Positions 13,940-23,042 of a stretch of DNA of 28,912 bases are shown here, piece after piece. Origin of the DNA: an uncultured Subdoligranulum sp. (GTDB lineage Bacteria > Bacillota > Clostridia > Christensenellales > CAG-314); contig CABUZX010000015.1 in NCBI GenBank assembly GCA_902496185.1, forward strand, positions 1 through 28,912. The letters are read 5' to 3'. Position numbers and translations under genes: made by a program. Within the stretch, counting starts at the first letter, position 1. Each line of letters starts with the position of its first letter. The notes below the pieces were generated by a model. The model ran no database searches, was not told the DNA's origin, and was given only the letters and a program-made list of their open reading frames with translations.

Positions 13940-16900
13940 TTATTTAAATAGTAATATAAATTTTTTTACAATTTGCATATTTTTCCATACGTCGTGTTGA
14001 TCAAATTTAAAAACGACGGAAAGTTTGCGCCTTACGTCCAGCTTGCAAAAATTTTTATATGTGTCGATTGCCGAAAACAATCCTTCGAGGTTTAAATAAT
14101 CTTTATTAAAAAAGTTTAGTTCCGCGTGAGTTTCGTCTATAGTCACCTCGCTAAACCCTACTTCGTTACAAAAACTTTTGAGCAAGGCTATTTCCGTCAG
14201 TTGAACGGTTTCTATCGGTGGCGTTCCGTAAATATCTTTAAGTTCATCAAGCAAAACGGTTTTTTCCTGCTCCGTGCGGATTTCGGAAATGCGCTGATAC
14301 AATGTCATTCTCTCTTCGACTGGCACGTATTCGTCAGGAACAAAAGCGTTTAATGACACCGTCATAGACGTTTCAAAAGTATCGCGTTTGTTTACGCCTT
14401 CTATCTCACCCAAAGCTTCGTTTAAAAGTTTTACGTACATATCGTAACCTACTTTCAACATATGTCCGTGTTGTTCCCGCCCCAAAACGTTACCTGCTCC
14501 GCGAATTTCTAAATCTTTCATTGCAATTTTAAAACCGCTACCCAAATCAGAATATTCCATTATCCCCGACAAACGTTTTAATGCGTCTTGCGAAAGTATC
14601 TTGTCTTCCTTATACAAAAAGTAAGCGTATGCGGATTTATCACTACGTCCGACACGCCCGCGCAACTGATAAAGCTGTCCCAAACCCATTTTGTCGGCGT
14701 CAACTATCAATATAGTATTGGCGTTGGGGATATCAATTCCATTTTCTATTATCGTAGTACATACCAAAACGTCGTACTTACCCCGAGAAAAGGCGTAAAT
14801 ATTATTTTCCAAAATATCTTCGCGCATTTTGCCGTGAGCGAAAGTAAAAGTCACTTCTGGCACGAGCTGACGCAACTTTTCCACAAAAAACTCTATTCCT
14901 TCCACCCTGTTAAAAACGATAAAAACCTGACCTTGACGGTCTTTTTCACGCAAAATAGTGTCTCTAATTAAAGCGTCGCTTTCTTGCACTACAAAAGACT
15001 CAACCGCCACTCTCTCTTTTGGAGGAGTGGAAATAACGGAAATATCTTTCATGCCCGACAAAGCCATATACAAAGTGCGTGGAATGGGCGTAGCAGACAT
15101 ACTCAAAACGTCAACGTTAGTTTTTAAATCCTTGATTTTTTCCTTGTCTTCCACTCCAAAGCGTTGTTCTTCGTCCAATATCAGCATACCCAAATCTTTA
15201 AAGCAAACGTCTTTGCTCAAAACCCTGTGTGTGCCTATCACCACGTCGAGTTTACCCTCGTTAAGGAGCTTTATAATGTTTTTTTGCTGTTGCGCCGTGC
15301 GGAAACGGTTTAAACACGCAACGGATATATCAAAGGGAGCGCATCTTTTGGCAAAAGTTTCAAGATGTTGCTCGGCAAGTATGGTAGTAGGCGCTAAAAA
15401 AGCAACCTGTTTGCCGTTTGCCACGACTTTAAAAGCAGCGCGTAAAGCAACTTCAGTCTTGCCAAAACCCACGTCTCCAACCAAAAGCCTGTCCATAATT
15501 TTGTCGCTCTTAAGGTCGGCGTCTATTTCTTCACCGCATCTCACTTGGTCGGGAGTTTCTGCAAAACCGAAACCGGCGTCAAATTCCTCCGTCAAATATT
15601 GGTCTATTTGGTATCGAAAACCTCTTGCGTTTTTGCGTTGAGCGTAAAGTTTAAGCAAATCAATTGCCATTTCCTTAATTTGAGATTTGACTTTTGATTT
15701 TACTTTTTCAAATTCAGCGCCACCGATTTTGCTGAGTTTAGGCGCTGTTTCGCTCCCGCTATACTTTGAAAGCATATTGGTATTTTCCGCAGGGACGTAA
15801 ACCGTGTCGCCGTTTCGGTACATCAATTTTATAAAATCTTTAGTACCAAAACTGCCCGTTTTGGTCACTACCCCTTCGCACAAGCCTATGCCGTGAAGCT
15901 CGTGTACGGCGTAATCGCCTGCTTTAAGGTCAAGAAAAACGTTTTCCTTTTTTGGCTTTAGTTTGCGCGAAGCAACTTTTTTAAAAAGGTCGTCGCAACC
16001 TACCACTACAAAGCGGTTGGAATGAGAAACAAATCCCCTATTTACCGCAACGGGCGAAATAAAGGCGTTATTTGGAGTTTTGGGCGGTGTTTCCTCTATC
16101 CCGACTAACACTCCAAACTCATCAAGTTGTGATTGTAGCGTTTTTGCTTGTGAAATATCAACGCAAAAAATCGCAACGGAATAGCCGTTTAATTGCCAAT
16201 GTTTTAAATCGTTGGCAAGTTGCTTTACGTCCAATTTGTAATTAAACACGGCAGAAGACTTTAAGTTGGTAATTGCCTGCGGTTTAAAAAACGTACAACT
16301 ATAAGACAAAGTTTGTAAAGCAAGTTGACAAAACCCTTTATACTTATTTTGAAGATTTTCAGTATTGCAAAGCTGACCGAAATGCGACGGCAAAATCTCG
16401 CCGTTAGAAAGTAAAAAGGCAAACCTTTCCGAAAAACCATCAAACGTGCGTTTGGTTTTTTGTTGAATCAGTTGAGGTTCATCCCAAATAATCAAAGTAT
16501 CCGTCGGCAAATATTCAGCAAGAAAGGAATTGGGCGCAAACGGATACAACCACGGGTTGTCGGAAGAACTCTCTAGCGACGACAGCAAACTGTTTAAACG
16601 AGCTGAAGCATTTGCCGATATTTTTTGCTTTTGCGCTTCGAGGCGAGCTTTATTTAACGCCGTTTCGCCGTCAAAAATATCGTTAATTGCAAAAACGTCC
16701 ACCTGATTGAGTTTTTTTACCGAAAGAAAAGTTTCTTTATCGACAAGCTTTACGTTTTCTACCGTGTCGTCAAAAAAATCAAAACGGACGGGTGAGGAAT
16801 ATTGTGGCAAAAATACGTCAACTATATCGCCTCTTACGGTAAACTGCCCTGCCGATTCTATAACGGGACGTTTTGAAAAACCGTTATCGGTCAACTTTTT

Positions 16901-17341
16901 GCAAAAATTCGACAAATTTAAGGCTTGATTTACCTTTACGCAAAAAATACTTTCCTTAAACCTAAGAGCGCACGGCAAAAGTTGTGACAACCCCTCGGGC
17001 GTAGTCACTACACCGGAAATTTGACGCGTAACGATTTTGTAAAGAGTGACAAATCTATCAAGCTTTGTTTTTAATCCTTCGGTTTTAAGTAGTAATACTT
17101 CCTGACGGGGTGGCAAAAACTCAAACGACTTGTCGCTTAAAGCCGACAACTCGCGAGCGTTTTTTTGCGCTTCGATATAATCTCCCGTAACGTACAAAAC
17201 AAAGCGTTGTTGATTTGCGGAAATAAATATTTTTTCCGCCGACTGCACGCCAAAAACCGCAGAAAAATTTTTACTGCGGAGGTTGGTTGTTATTTCCCTA
17301 TAAGCGGGATATATATTTGGATTAAATAATTCGCAATACAT
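13940..17341 (-). CDS. mfd: Transcription-repair coupling factor Mfd
   Basis: A 1133-aa DNA translocase that dislodges RNA polymerase stalled at lesions and recruits UvrA. Domain order is standard: UvrB-homologous N-terminal region (1-about 350), RNA-polymerase interaction domain around 475-540 (LKAGDYAVHELHGIGLCEG), superfamily 2 helicase with Walker A GDVGFGKTE (about 622), ILDEEQRFGV Walker B (about 720), MSATPIPRTL, FVFNRVEGIE, and the RGRVGRSDKSAYAY motif VI, then the C-terminal TRCF regulatory domain. It follows pth by 15 nt, matching the classic pth-mfd neighbourhood. The ribosome site is weak: AGGTGA formed by the pth stop region, about 15 nt upstream. Confidence 0.97.
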   Translation of the reverse strand: MYCELFNPNIYPAYREITTNLRSKNFSAVFGVQSAEKIFISANQQRFVLYVTGDYIEAQKNARELSALSDKSFEFLPPRQEVLLLKTEGLKTKLDRFVTLYKIVTRQISGVVTTPEGLSQLLPCALRFKESIFCVKVNQALNLSNFCKKLTDNGFSKRPVIESAGQFTVRGDIVDVFLPQYSSPVRFDFFDDTVENVKLVDKETFLSVKKLNQVDVFAINDIFDGETALNKARLEAQKQKISANASARLNSLLSSLESSSDNPWLYPFAPNSFLAEYLPTDTLIIWDEPQLIQQKTKRTFDGFSERFAFLLSNGEILPSHFGQLCNTENLQNKYKGFCQLALQTLSYSCTFFKPQAITNLKSSAVFNYKLDVKQLANDLKHWQLNGYSVAIFCVDISQAKTLQSQLDEFGVLVGIEETPPKTPNNAFISPVAVNRGFVSHSNRFVVVGCDDLFKKVASRKLKPKKENVFLDLKAGDYAVHELHGIGLCEGVVTKTGSFGTKDFIKLMYRNGDTVYVPAENTNMLSKYSGSETAPKLSKIGGAEFEKVKSKVKSQIKEMAIDLLKLYAQRKNARGFRYQIDQYLTEEFDAGFGFAETPDQVRCGEEIDADLKSDKIMDRLLVGDVGFGKTEVALRAAFKVVANGKQVAFLAPTTILAEQHLETFAKRCAPFDISVACLNRFRTAQQQKNIIKLLNEGKLDVVIGTHRVLSKDVCFKDLGMLILDEEQRFGVEDKEKIKDLKTNVDVLSMSATPIPRTLYMALSGMKDISVISTPPKERVAVESFVVQESDALIRDTILREKDRQGQVFIVFNRVEGIEFFVEKLRQLVPEVTFTFAHGKMREDILENNIYAFSRGKYDVLVCTTIIENGIDIPNANTILIVDADKMGLGQLYQLRGRVGRSDKSAYAYFLYKEDKILSQDALKRLSGIMEYSDLGSGFKIAMKDLEIRGAGNVLGREQHGHMLKVGYDMYVKLLNEALGEIEGVNKRDTFETSMTVSLNAFVPDEYVPVEERMTLYQRISEIRTEQEKTVLLDELKDIYGTPPIETVQLTEIALLKSFCNEVGFSEVTIDETHAELNFFNKDYLNLEGLFSAIDTYKNFCKLDVRRKLSVVFKFDQHDVWKNMQIVKKFILLFK

Positions 17342-17356
17342 AAGTTTAAATCAGTC

Positions 17357-17938
17357 TCACCTATGATTGTATTTCATCATTATTTTTTCGATATCTACGC
17401 CCTCACAAAACTCTTTGAGCGCCATAGCCACTTGCTCGTACGTAAAATCAAGCACTTTTTCGACGTCTTCGGGGATTTTACTCAAAACGTAATCCATTAG
17501 CGCAAAACCTTCTATCTTTGGACGGTCTATACCTACCCGAATACGAAAAATATTTTGCGTACCGAGATTTTTTACAATATTGAGCATCCCGTTGTGACTT
17601 CCACCGCTACCGTCTTTGCGGATACGAATTTTGCCAACGGGTAAATCGGCGTCATCATAAACGACAATACAATCGGTTTGCTCTATTTTGTATTTGTTTA
17701 TCAATTCTCTAACGCTTTCACCCGAAAGATTCATATAAGTAATAGGCTTTGCTATTACAACTTTGCCCATTGGAGTTTTTTTGTGCGCCGTAATAGCTCT
17801 GCACTCGCCTTTATCAAATGAAGCCCCAAAAAGTTGAGCAAACTTGTCCACCGCTTTAAATCCTACGTTGTGAAAAGTATTAAGATATTTTTCGTCAGGA
17901 TTGCCCAATCCCACTACCAAAAACACTTTTTGTTTCAT
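17357..17938 (-). CDS. pth: Peptidyl-tRNA hydrolase
   Basis: A 193-aa cytoplasmic esterase that releases peptides from dropped-off peptidyl-tRNA. Signatures: VVGLGNPDEKY with N13, TFHNVGF with catalytic H23 and N24, KPITYMNLSGESV, VVYDDADLPVG with the supporting Asp, and GSGGSHNGMLNI. Family-typical length. The frame is open six codons further to 17956, but that ATG would lie inside the -10 box region; ATG 17938 gives the conserved MKQKVFLVVGLGNP start. No Shine-Dalgarno is present; TATAAT ends 6 nt before this ATG, as for the first metal-cassette gene. Confidence 0.95.
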   Translation of the reverse strand: MKQKVFLVVGLGNPDEKYLNTFHNVGFKAVDKFAQLFGASFDKGECRAITAHKKTPMGKVVIAKPITYMNLSGESVRELINKYKIEQTDCIVVYDDADLPVGKIRIRKDGSGGSHNGMLNIVKNLGTQNIFRIRVGIDRPKIEGFALMDYVLSKIPEDVEKVLDFTYEQVAMALKEFCEGVDIEKIMMKYNHR

Positions 17939-17944
17939 TTTTTT

Positions 17945-17974
17945 ATTATAACACAATATAGGAGATTTTTACAA
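17945..17974 (-). promoter_or_regulatory. Promoter of pth-mfd
   Basis: TTGTAA, an 18-nt spacer, TATAAT on the minus strand, directly after murC. The -10 box ends 6 nt before the pth start codon, which points to a leaderless message. Confidence 0.75.
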
Positions 17975-18006
17975 CAAATACGACTAATCTTTTGATTATT
18001 TGCTTG

Positions 18007-19407
18007 CTATTCTTTCTCTATGTTTAAATACTGCGGACGGCAAAACGTGATGACGTCCCCCGCGCCCACTACCAACAAAAGATCGTTTAGGTTTGCTTGT
18101 GACAAGAAAGTTTTTGCGTCGTCAAAATTTTTTGCAAACACACAAGGCGTATATTGCGAAACGCTTTTTACCAAGTCAGTACTATCACCGCCCGCGACAG
18201 GATTTTCTCTTGCGGAAAAAACAGGCAAAACCACCACCTTTTCAGCCCCGCAAAAACAGGTGGCAAATTCACTTAACAGTCCTTTTGTACGCGAATAAGT
18301 ATGAGGTTGAAACAAGACGTAAATTTTTTTATACCCCATATATGAGCTTGTTTGTATCAAATTTTTTATTTCCGTAGGATGATGCGCGTAATCGGCAATT
18401 ACGTTGGTAAAATTACTTTCAAATTTTTGCCAACGCCTTTCTACCCCTGTAAAATGCTTTAATTTTTCAATAATACTCCTTGTCTCAACGCCCAAAAATC
18501 TTGCCACCGCATAAGTTGCAAGCGCGCTTAAAACAAGATGTTCTCCCACGGCGTTTAAACGGACTCTACCGACAAACAGCCCTCTTTCATACAAATCAAA
18601 TTCAAATCGGCCATTGACAGATTTTAAGTTATCGGCAAAGTAATCACAATCGTTTTTGTTACCCTTTATGGCAAAACTGAGTATTTTTGCATTTATATTT
18701 TTATTGCCTAAAAAATCGGCAACGGATTTTTCTGTAATCACAACTCCGTCTTTTTGCGTATATTGAGCAAATTTGCAAAAAGCCTGTCTTACGTCGTCAA
18801 GCGTTTTAAAACAATCGACGTGGTCGTGGTCTACGTTAAGTATCACGGAAATTTGTGGAGTTAACGCCAAAAAGGACGATTTATATTCGCACGCTTCGGC
18901 AACGGCAATTTCTCCGTCACCCACGTAATAATTATTGTTTTTGTAAAGTCCTCCTAAAAACAAATCAGAAACTTTACCACAACTCAAAAGCGTTTGGTAC
19001 AAAAAAGCCGTCGTCGTGGTTTTTCCGTGACAACCTGCTACCGCGATAGAATTTTTAAACCCGTTTAGCACAAGCCCCAACAACTCTCCGCGAGTGAGTA
19101 TTTTTGTACCGCGTTGCTTAAATTCCTCCAATTCTTCGTTTGTTTGATCAATAGCAGAATTAACGATGCAATAATCCACGTTTTGCGGAATATTGCTTTT
19201 GCAATGTTTTAAAAAAATCTTTGCGCCACTCTCTATTAAGTTTTTTGTAAAAACACTTTGCTCTAAGTCACTGCCATAAACAGTATGTCCTTTGTTCAAC
19301 AAAAAAAATGCTAAACTACTCATTCCCACACCGCCTATACCGATAAAATAATAAATTTTTTTTGGATTATTTTTAATATTTTCTACATATTTATATGGTT
19401 TTTTCAT
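18007..19407 (-). CDS. murC: UDP-N-acetylmuramate--L-alanine ligase
   Basis: A 466-aa ATP-dependent ligase adding the first residue of the peptidoglycan stem peptide. N-terminal UDP-binding GIGGVGMSSLAF (23-34), central-domain P-loop AGCHGKTTTT (124-133), LNVDHDHVDCF, and the C-terminal ADYAHHPTEI and FQPHTYSRT are all present and characteristic of MurC rather than MurD-F. The start at 19407 is chosen for the AGGGG ribosome site about 5 nt upstream and the MKKPYKYVENIKN beginning; an open frame to 19458 adds only an unconvincing hydrophobic stretch. Divergent from spoVG. Confidence 0.96.
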   Translation of the reverse strand: MKKPYKYVENIKNNPKKIYYFIGIGGVGMSSLAFFLLNKGHTVYGSDLEQSVFTKNLIESGAKIFLKHCKSNIPQNVDYCIVNSAIDQTNEELEEFKQRGTKILTRGELLGLVLNGFKNSIAVAGCHGKTTTTAFLYQTLLSCGKVSDLFLGGLYKNNNYYVGDGEIAVAEACEYKSSFLALTPQISVILNVDHDHVDCFKTLDDVRQAFCKFAQYTQKDGVVITEKSVADFLGNKNINAKILSFAIKGNKNDCDYFADNLKSVNGRFEFDLYERGLFVGRVRLNAVGEHLVLSALATYAVARFLGVETRSIIEKLKHFTGVERRWQKFESNFTNVIADYAHHPTEIKNLIQTSSYMGYKKIYVLFQPHTYSRTKGLLSEFATCFCGAEKVVVLPVFSARENPVAGGDSTDLVKSVSQYTPCVFAKNFDDAKTFLSQANLNDLLLVVGAGDVITFCRPQYLNIEKE

Positions 19408-19496
19408 TTTTACCCCTAACAATATTGCAAAATGATAAAAAAAATATAGCAGTGACAAAAATATGTTAATTTTTGAAAAAAAATTTGTTATTTTTG

Positions 19497-19525
19497 TTGA
19501 GTTTTTTCAAAAATTAGTATATAAT
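19497..19525 (+). promoter_or_regulatory. SigA-type promoter of spoVG
   Basis: TTGAGT, 17-nt spacer, TATAAT on the plus strand. It is followed by a leader of about 45 nt and an AAAGGAG ribosome site, so unlike pth this gene has a normal leader. Bacillus spoVG depends on SigH; here the sequence fits the housekeeping factor better. Confidence 0.75.
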
Positions 19526-19577
19526 ATTTTTGTAAAAGCTGGTTCACCCCACAATATATGCTTTAAAGGAGATTTTT

Positions 19578-19832
19578 ATGAGATTTACAGACGTAAGAGT
19601 TCGCAAGACCGAAAAGGAAGAAAACAAGCTACGCGCAATTGTTTCCGTCACAATCGAGGAATGTTTCGTCATTCACGACATCAAGGTTATTGAAGGTACC
19701 GACGGATTGTTTATTGCCATGCCCAGTCGCAAGATGAAAGACGGTGATTATAAAGATATTGCCCATCCCATCAACGCTGAAACAAGAAAGGAATTATCCG
19801 ATATAATTCTCAAAGCATACGCCGAAGCGTAA
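19578..19832 (+). CDS. spoVG: SpoVG, RNA/DNA-binding regulator
   Basis: An 84-aa protein that matches the SpoVG family end to end: MRFTDVRVRK, LRAIVSVTI, FVIHDIKVIEG, GLFIAMPSRKMKDG, DIAHPINAETRKEL and a short helix at the C terminus. In Firmicutes it is a small nucleic-acid-binding regulator of sporulation, cell division or virulence and is common in non-sporulating species, so its presence does not prove spore formation. AAGGAG lies 6 nt before the ATG. It has its own promoter and terminator and is the only clear protein gene on the plus strand. Confidence 0.97.
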   Translation: MRFTDVRVRKTEKEENKLRAIVSVTIEECFVIHDIKVIEGTDGLFIAMPSRKMKDGDYKDIAHPINAETRKELSDIILKAYAEA

Positions 19833-19843
19833 CGTATTTTTAA

Positions 19844-19867
19844 GTCGCCATAATGGCGACTTTTTTT
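19844..19867 (+). terminator. Rho-independent terminator of spoVG
   Basis: Perfect stem GTCGCCA-TAA-TGGCGAC followed by seven T, 11 nt after the spoVG stop. Confidence 0.95.
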
Positions 19868-19872
19868 GTAAT

Positions 19873-19906
19873 AAAAAACCTTTTTGCATTTTGCAAAAAG
19901 GTTTTT
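19873..19906 (-). terminator. Rho-independent terminator of the large surface protein gene
   Basis: Inverted repeat with ACCTTTTTGCA pairing TGCAAAAAGGT, flanked by A and T runs; on the minus strand it ends in a T tract. It is convergent with the spoVG terminator and lies 25 nt after the surface-protein stop. Confidence 0.88.
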
Positions 19907-19931
19907 ATTATTTTTGTTAAATTAATCAAAA

Positions 19932-22220
19932 TTATTTTTTGTCGGTTGTTTCTGTATTTTGTTTAGCTTCTTCCCTTGCAAGAGCTTCTTCCTTAGCAAC
20001 CAAAGCTTGTACTCGCATATCTTCTTTCTTTTGTTGCGGATTTACAAAGAGCAAAACCAAAACTGCAACAACCAAAATAGCAATAACTACTATAAGGATG
20101 ATTTCCAAAGCTTCGTTTACCGGATTTTTGTCAAGATCAGCAGCTGTTTTTGCCGTAACAGAAATAAATCCAAACGTACCGCCCGTGGCAACGTTGCCCG
20201 AATTGTCGGTTGCAGTATATACTACAATAAAGTACGGTTTACTTTCCCCTGCGTCGTTTAATAAAATCATATCTTCGGTCATTTCGTAACCTTCGGTGAT
20301 TTTAACTTTTTCGACAATTTCCAAATCAGTAGTAATGAGTTTGCCATCGTCATCCGTTTTGTAACCGTCCGGATATTTGTCGTAATTCAAACGATATACG
20401 GTATAATCGTTGAGTTCCGTATTGATTCCGCTACAGTTGTCATAACGAGAAACCGTCGGAACTTCCAAATCGTCGCCAACTTCCAACACCTTTGTTTTGT
20501 TGGCTGCCGTCATAGTAATGGTAGGAGCAGTAACGTCCTGAACCTCGACGGTAAAAGCAAAAATAACAGTTTCATTTCCACTTTGGTCAATGACTTTATA
20601 GGCAATTGTATGACTGCCGATACTGTTAAAAGTGATGGAAGTATCGCCACTCCACTCATAATCTGACGTAGCGTTACTTTCTTTATACCCTACAACTACT
20701 TCAAGGTTGTCAAAGTCGTTAGCGTCTTCGTCGCTCAAATTGGCATCTTCTCTAATAAAATCACGGAATATATCGTATTTTTCGTTATCTTCACGAGTGA
20801 TTGTCGGGAAGGTATAAGAACCTGATTCCGGAGCATTGATAACTCTATTAGTAAAGAACTCGGTATTTTCTCTCGCCCACTTTTGGAAATTTTCTTGATT
20901 TACTTCCGGTTTGGCTTCGTCCTTAATGCTAACAACTTTTACTGCAAAAGTTAAATATCTTTCTTCGGTGTCATAGCCCGTTTTTATAGTAAAGGTAAAG
21001 ACGTAAGTCGAACCTTCACCTTCAGACAATACCTTACTAGTAGAAGTTCTTGAAAAGTCCTCCGTATTCTTTACAAATTCGGTACTTTCGTCGTTTTTGC
21101 TCATTGCAAAAAACTGAACGTCGTCAAAACCAGAATTGTACTTTTCTTCCGTTGCGTCAACGTGATCTACCGTTTGCAATGCAATGGTATAAAAAGGAAA
21201 TACGTATTCCTGGCCTTCTGCGGCGGTAAGTTCTGCAACGAGACCTGCATAAACGTCGTCAGAAGTATCTTCTACATCACCAACGTAATTAAACGCGTCG
21301 TTAAGCACCATTTCTCCTGCAACGTCTTTATGCTTAAAGATATCTTCCGTTCCGTTAATGATTTGTCCGCGATATTCCTTAAGACTGCATTTGACTACCG
21401 GGCGAACGGTAAGGTTTGTACTACCTGCAACCTGCGTACCGTAAACGTTGCTCAAAGACAAAACGTTGATTACACTTGCCGTAGGATTAATTTTGTTTCC
21501 ACTTTCATCCGTACCGAGATCGTCACCAGTTTTTTCTTGCTCCAAAACACCTACTTGCAAATTGGCTTCTTTAAGAGGCTTTACGTTGCCGACAGATTCT
21601 TCCACCCAAGCAAAATTTGCCTTAGAAAGATCTGCTTGTTCTTCCGTTGCCGTATTTTGATTTACACAAATAAGTTTAAACGCGCTATATTCCGCCGTAC
21701 CTTCGTCAAGAATAGACTTTGTCTTTATCTTGAGTACGCCTGTTTCGTATTCCAACCAAAAATAGTGTGAAGTCAAACTTACGCCGTCAATGGTTACCAA
21801 AGCTTTTTCCGTACCGTCGTCAACGTCGATAAATGTCAACGTGTCGTAAACTTTAACGTCAACGCTTTCACCGTTTTGAACAAACGTAACAACAAAACCG
21901 GTATTTTCGTTTTCGTAATTAACAAACTTGAAATACAAAGTAGAAAAATGGTGTCCGCTCTTAAGCGTTGTAAACTCTATTGCAAATTTGTTGAGATCGA
22001 TTCTGTTAGAAGAATCTACCGAACCCGTAGCACTTGTCGTTTTGATAGTGATATTCAAACCGCCGTCCGCGCTGTTTGTCGCAATACTACTGTTGTAATT
22101 AACCTTAAAAACTGGGTTTGTCGCAGCGTTTACCGATTCATTGCCAACGACGCCAAAACCAATCACGGTAAGGCACAAAGCAAACAATAAAAACAATGCA
22201 ACTAATTTTTTGGTCTTCAT
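19932..22220 (-). CDS. Large membrane-anchored surface protein with Ig/cadherin-like repeats
   Basis: A 762-aa exported protein that I cannot name. It has a classical signal peptide (MKTKKLVALFLLF to about 33, VNAAT cleavage region), a long acidic extracellular part rich in beta-prone sequence, and at least one clear Ig-like module ending around 555 (GSHTIAYKVIDQSGNETVIFAFTVEV) followed by DVTAPTITM starting the next, which itself ends YTATDNSGNVATGGTFGFI. One membrane helix follows near 703-726 (IILIVVIAILVVAVLVLLFV), then a charged cytoplasmic tail of about 36 residues with repeated EEA. There is no LPXTG sorting signal. The promoter and GGAGG site indicate an independently expressed gene. 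Adhesion or wall-structure roles are guesses. Confidence 0.75.
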   Translation of the reverse strand: MKTKKLVALFLLFALCLTVIGFGVVGNESVNAATNPVFKVNYNSSIATNSADGGLNITIKTTSATGSVDSSNRIDLNKFAIEFTTLKSGHHFSTLYFKFVNYENENTGFVVTFVQNGESVDVKVYDTLTFIDVDDGTEKALVTIDGVSLTSHYFWLEYETGVLKIKTKSILDEGTAEYSAFKLICVNQNTATEEQADLSKANFAWVEESVGNVKPLKEANLQVGVLEQEKTGDDLGTDESGNKINPTASVINVLSLSNVYGTQVAGSTNLTVRPVVKCSLKEYRGQIINGTEDIFKHKDVAGEMVLNDAFNYVGDVEDTSDDVYAGLVAELTAAEGQEYVFPFYTIALQTVDHVDATEEKYNSGFDDVQFFAMSKNDESTEFVKNTEDFSRTSTSKVLSEGEGSTYVFTFTIKTGYDTEERYLTFAVKVVSIKDEAKPEVNQENFQKWARENTEFFTNRVINAPESGSYTFPTITREDNEKYDIFRDFIREDANLSDEDANDFDNLEVVVGYKESNATSDYEWSGDTSITFNSIGSHTIAYKVIDQSGNETVIFAFTVEVQDVTAPTITMTAANKTKVLEVGDDLEVPTVSRYDNCSGINTELNDYTVYRLNYDKYPDGYKTDDDGKLITTDLEIVEKVKITEGYEMTEDMILLNDAGESKPYFIVVYTATDNSGNVATGGTFGFISVTAKTAADLDKNPVNEALEIILIVVIAILVVAVLVLLFVNPQQKKEDMRVQALVAKEEALAREEAKQNTETTDKK

Positions 22221-22258
22221 TAATTTTGTCCTCCAAATGGATGTTCTTTAACTAAATA

Positions 22259-22288
22259 ATCATACTACAAAGTATCGGCAATTGTCAA
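22259..22288 (-). promoter_or_regulatory. SigA-type promoter of the large surface protein gene
   Basis: TTGACA, 18-nt spacer, TATGAT on the minus strand, 38 nt before the start codon and just after the pseudouridine-synthase stop. A GGAGG ribosome site follows. Confidence 0.72.
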
Positions 22289-22292
22289 TTGT

Positions 22293-23042
22293 TTAAGACA
22301 ATTTCCGCCAAATGTTTGTTTTTGTTTCGCTATTTAAGCCAACGAGAGAATTAATATCAAAATCCGTCCAGGGTATATTCTCTGGCGGATAGACGAAAAA
22401 TATCATTCTATCCTTCGTAACAGGGTGCAAAAACACAAGTTTTGACGCCCACAACGCAAGATTGTGCTTGCCGTATTTGTCACCGCCGTAACGCATATCG
22501 CCAAACACAGGATTGTTGATAGCGGAAAACTGTACTCTTATTTGATGACTACGCCCCGTGCCGAGTTTGATTTTTGCAAGACTGGTCAAAGGCGTTGTTG
22601 CAATAATTTTGTATTCCAATTCCGCGCGTTTTGCTCCGTCCGTTGCTTCCGTTGCAACGTAAACGGTATTGTTTAGCTGATTTTTTTTGAGATAGTTGAC
22701 GAGAGTACCCTCTTTTGCCTTTGGCGTACCGCACAACACGGCAAGATACTCTTTTTCTACCTCTCTATTGGCAAAAGCAGAAGAAAGTCTTGCTGCGCAT
22801 TTAGAATTGCGCGCAAATACCATAACTCCACCAGTAGTTCTGTCAAGACGGTGTACTAAGCCCAAAAAAGCGTTACCTGCTTTGTTGTATTTTTGTTTAA
22901 TATAATCCTTAAGTACGCTGAGCAAGTCCACGTCTCCGCTTTCGTCCGCCTGAACGGGCATATTTTGAGGTTTAAGCACCACCAAAATATGATTGTCTTC
23001 GTACAAAACGGGTATATCGTCCATTGTAAACTGTTTTTTCAT
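22293..23042 (-). CDS. RluA-family RNA pseudouridine synthase
   Basis: A 249-aa enzyme that isomerises uridine to pseudouridine in rRNA or tRNA. Catalytic motif HRLDRTTGGVMVFAR with the nucleophile D67; VLYEDNHILVVLKPQNMPV near the N terminus, TGRSHQIRVQFS and NPVFGDMRYGG further on are family hallmarks. There is no N-terminal S4 domain, as in the short RluA/YlyB-like members. The start at 23042 overlaps the methyltransferase stop as TAATG with GGAG upstream, so the two are coupled. The target uridine cannot be told from sequence. Confidence 0.92.
   Translation of the reverse strand: MKKQFTMDDIPVLYEDNHILVVLKPQNMPVQADESGDVDLLSVLKDYIKQKYNKAGNAFLGLVHRLDRTTGGVMVFARNSKCAARLSSAFANREVEKEYLAVLCGTPKAKEGTLVNYLKKNQLNNTVYVATEATDGAKRAELEYKIIATTPLTSLAKIKLGTGRSHQIRVQFSAINNPVFGDMRYGGDKYGKHNLALWASKLVFLHPVTKDRMIFFVYPPENIPWTDFDINSLVGLNSETKTNIWRKLS

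Noticed and set aside
14958..15641. 227-codon plus-strand frame opposite mfd
   Set aside because: Longest antisense frame, but it mirrors the conserved helicase core of mfd; low-complexity serine-rich translation and no ribosome site.
21162..21770. 202-codon plus-strand frame opposite the surface protein
   Set aside because: Antisense to a protein with signal peptide, promoter and terminator; no start signal or family resemblance.
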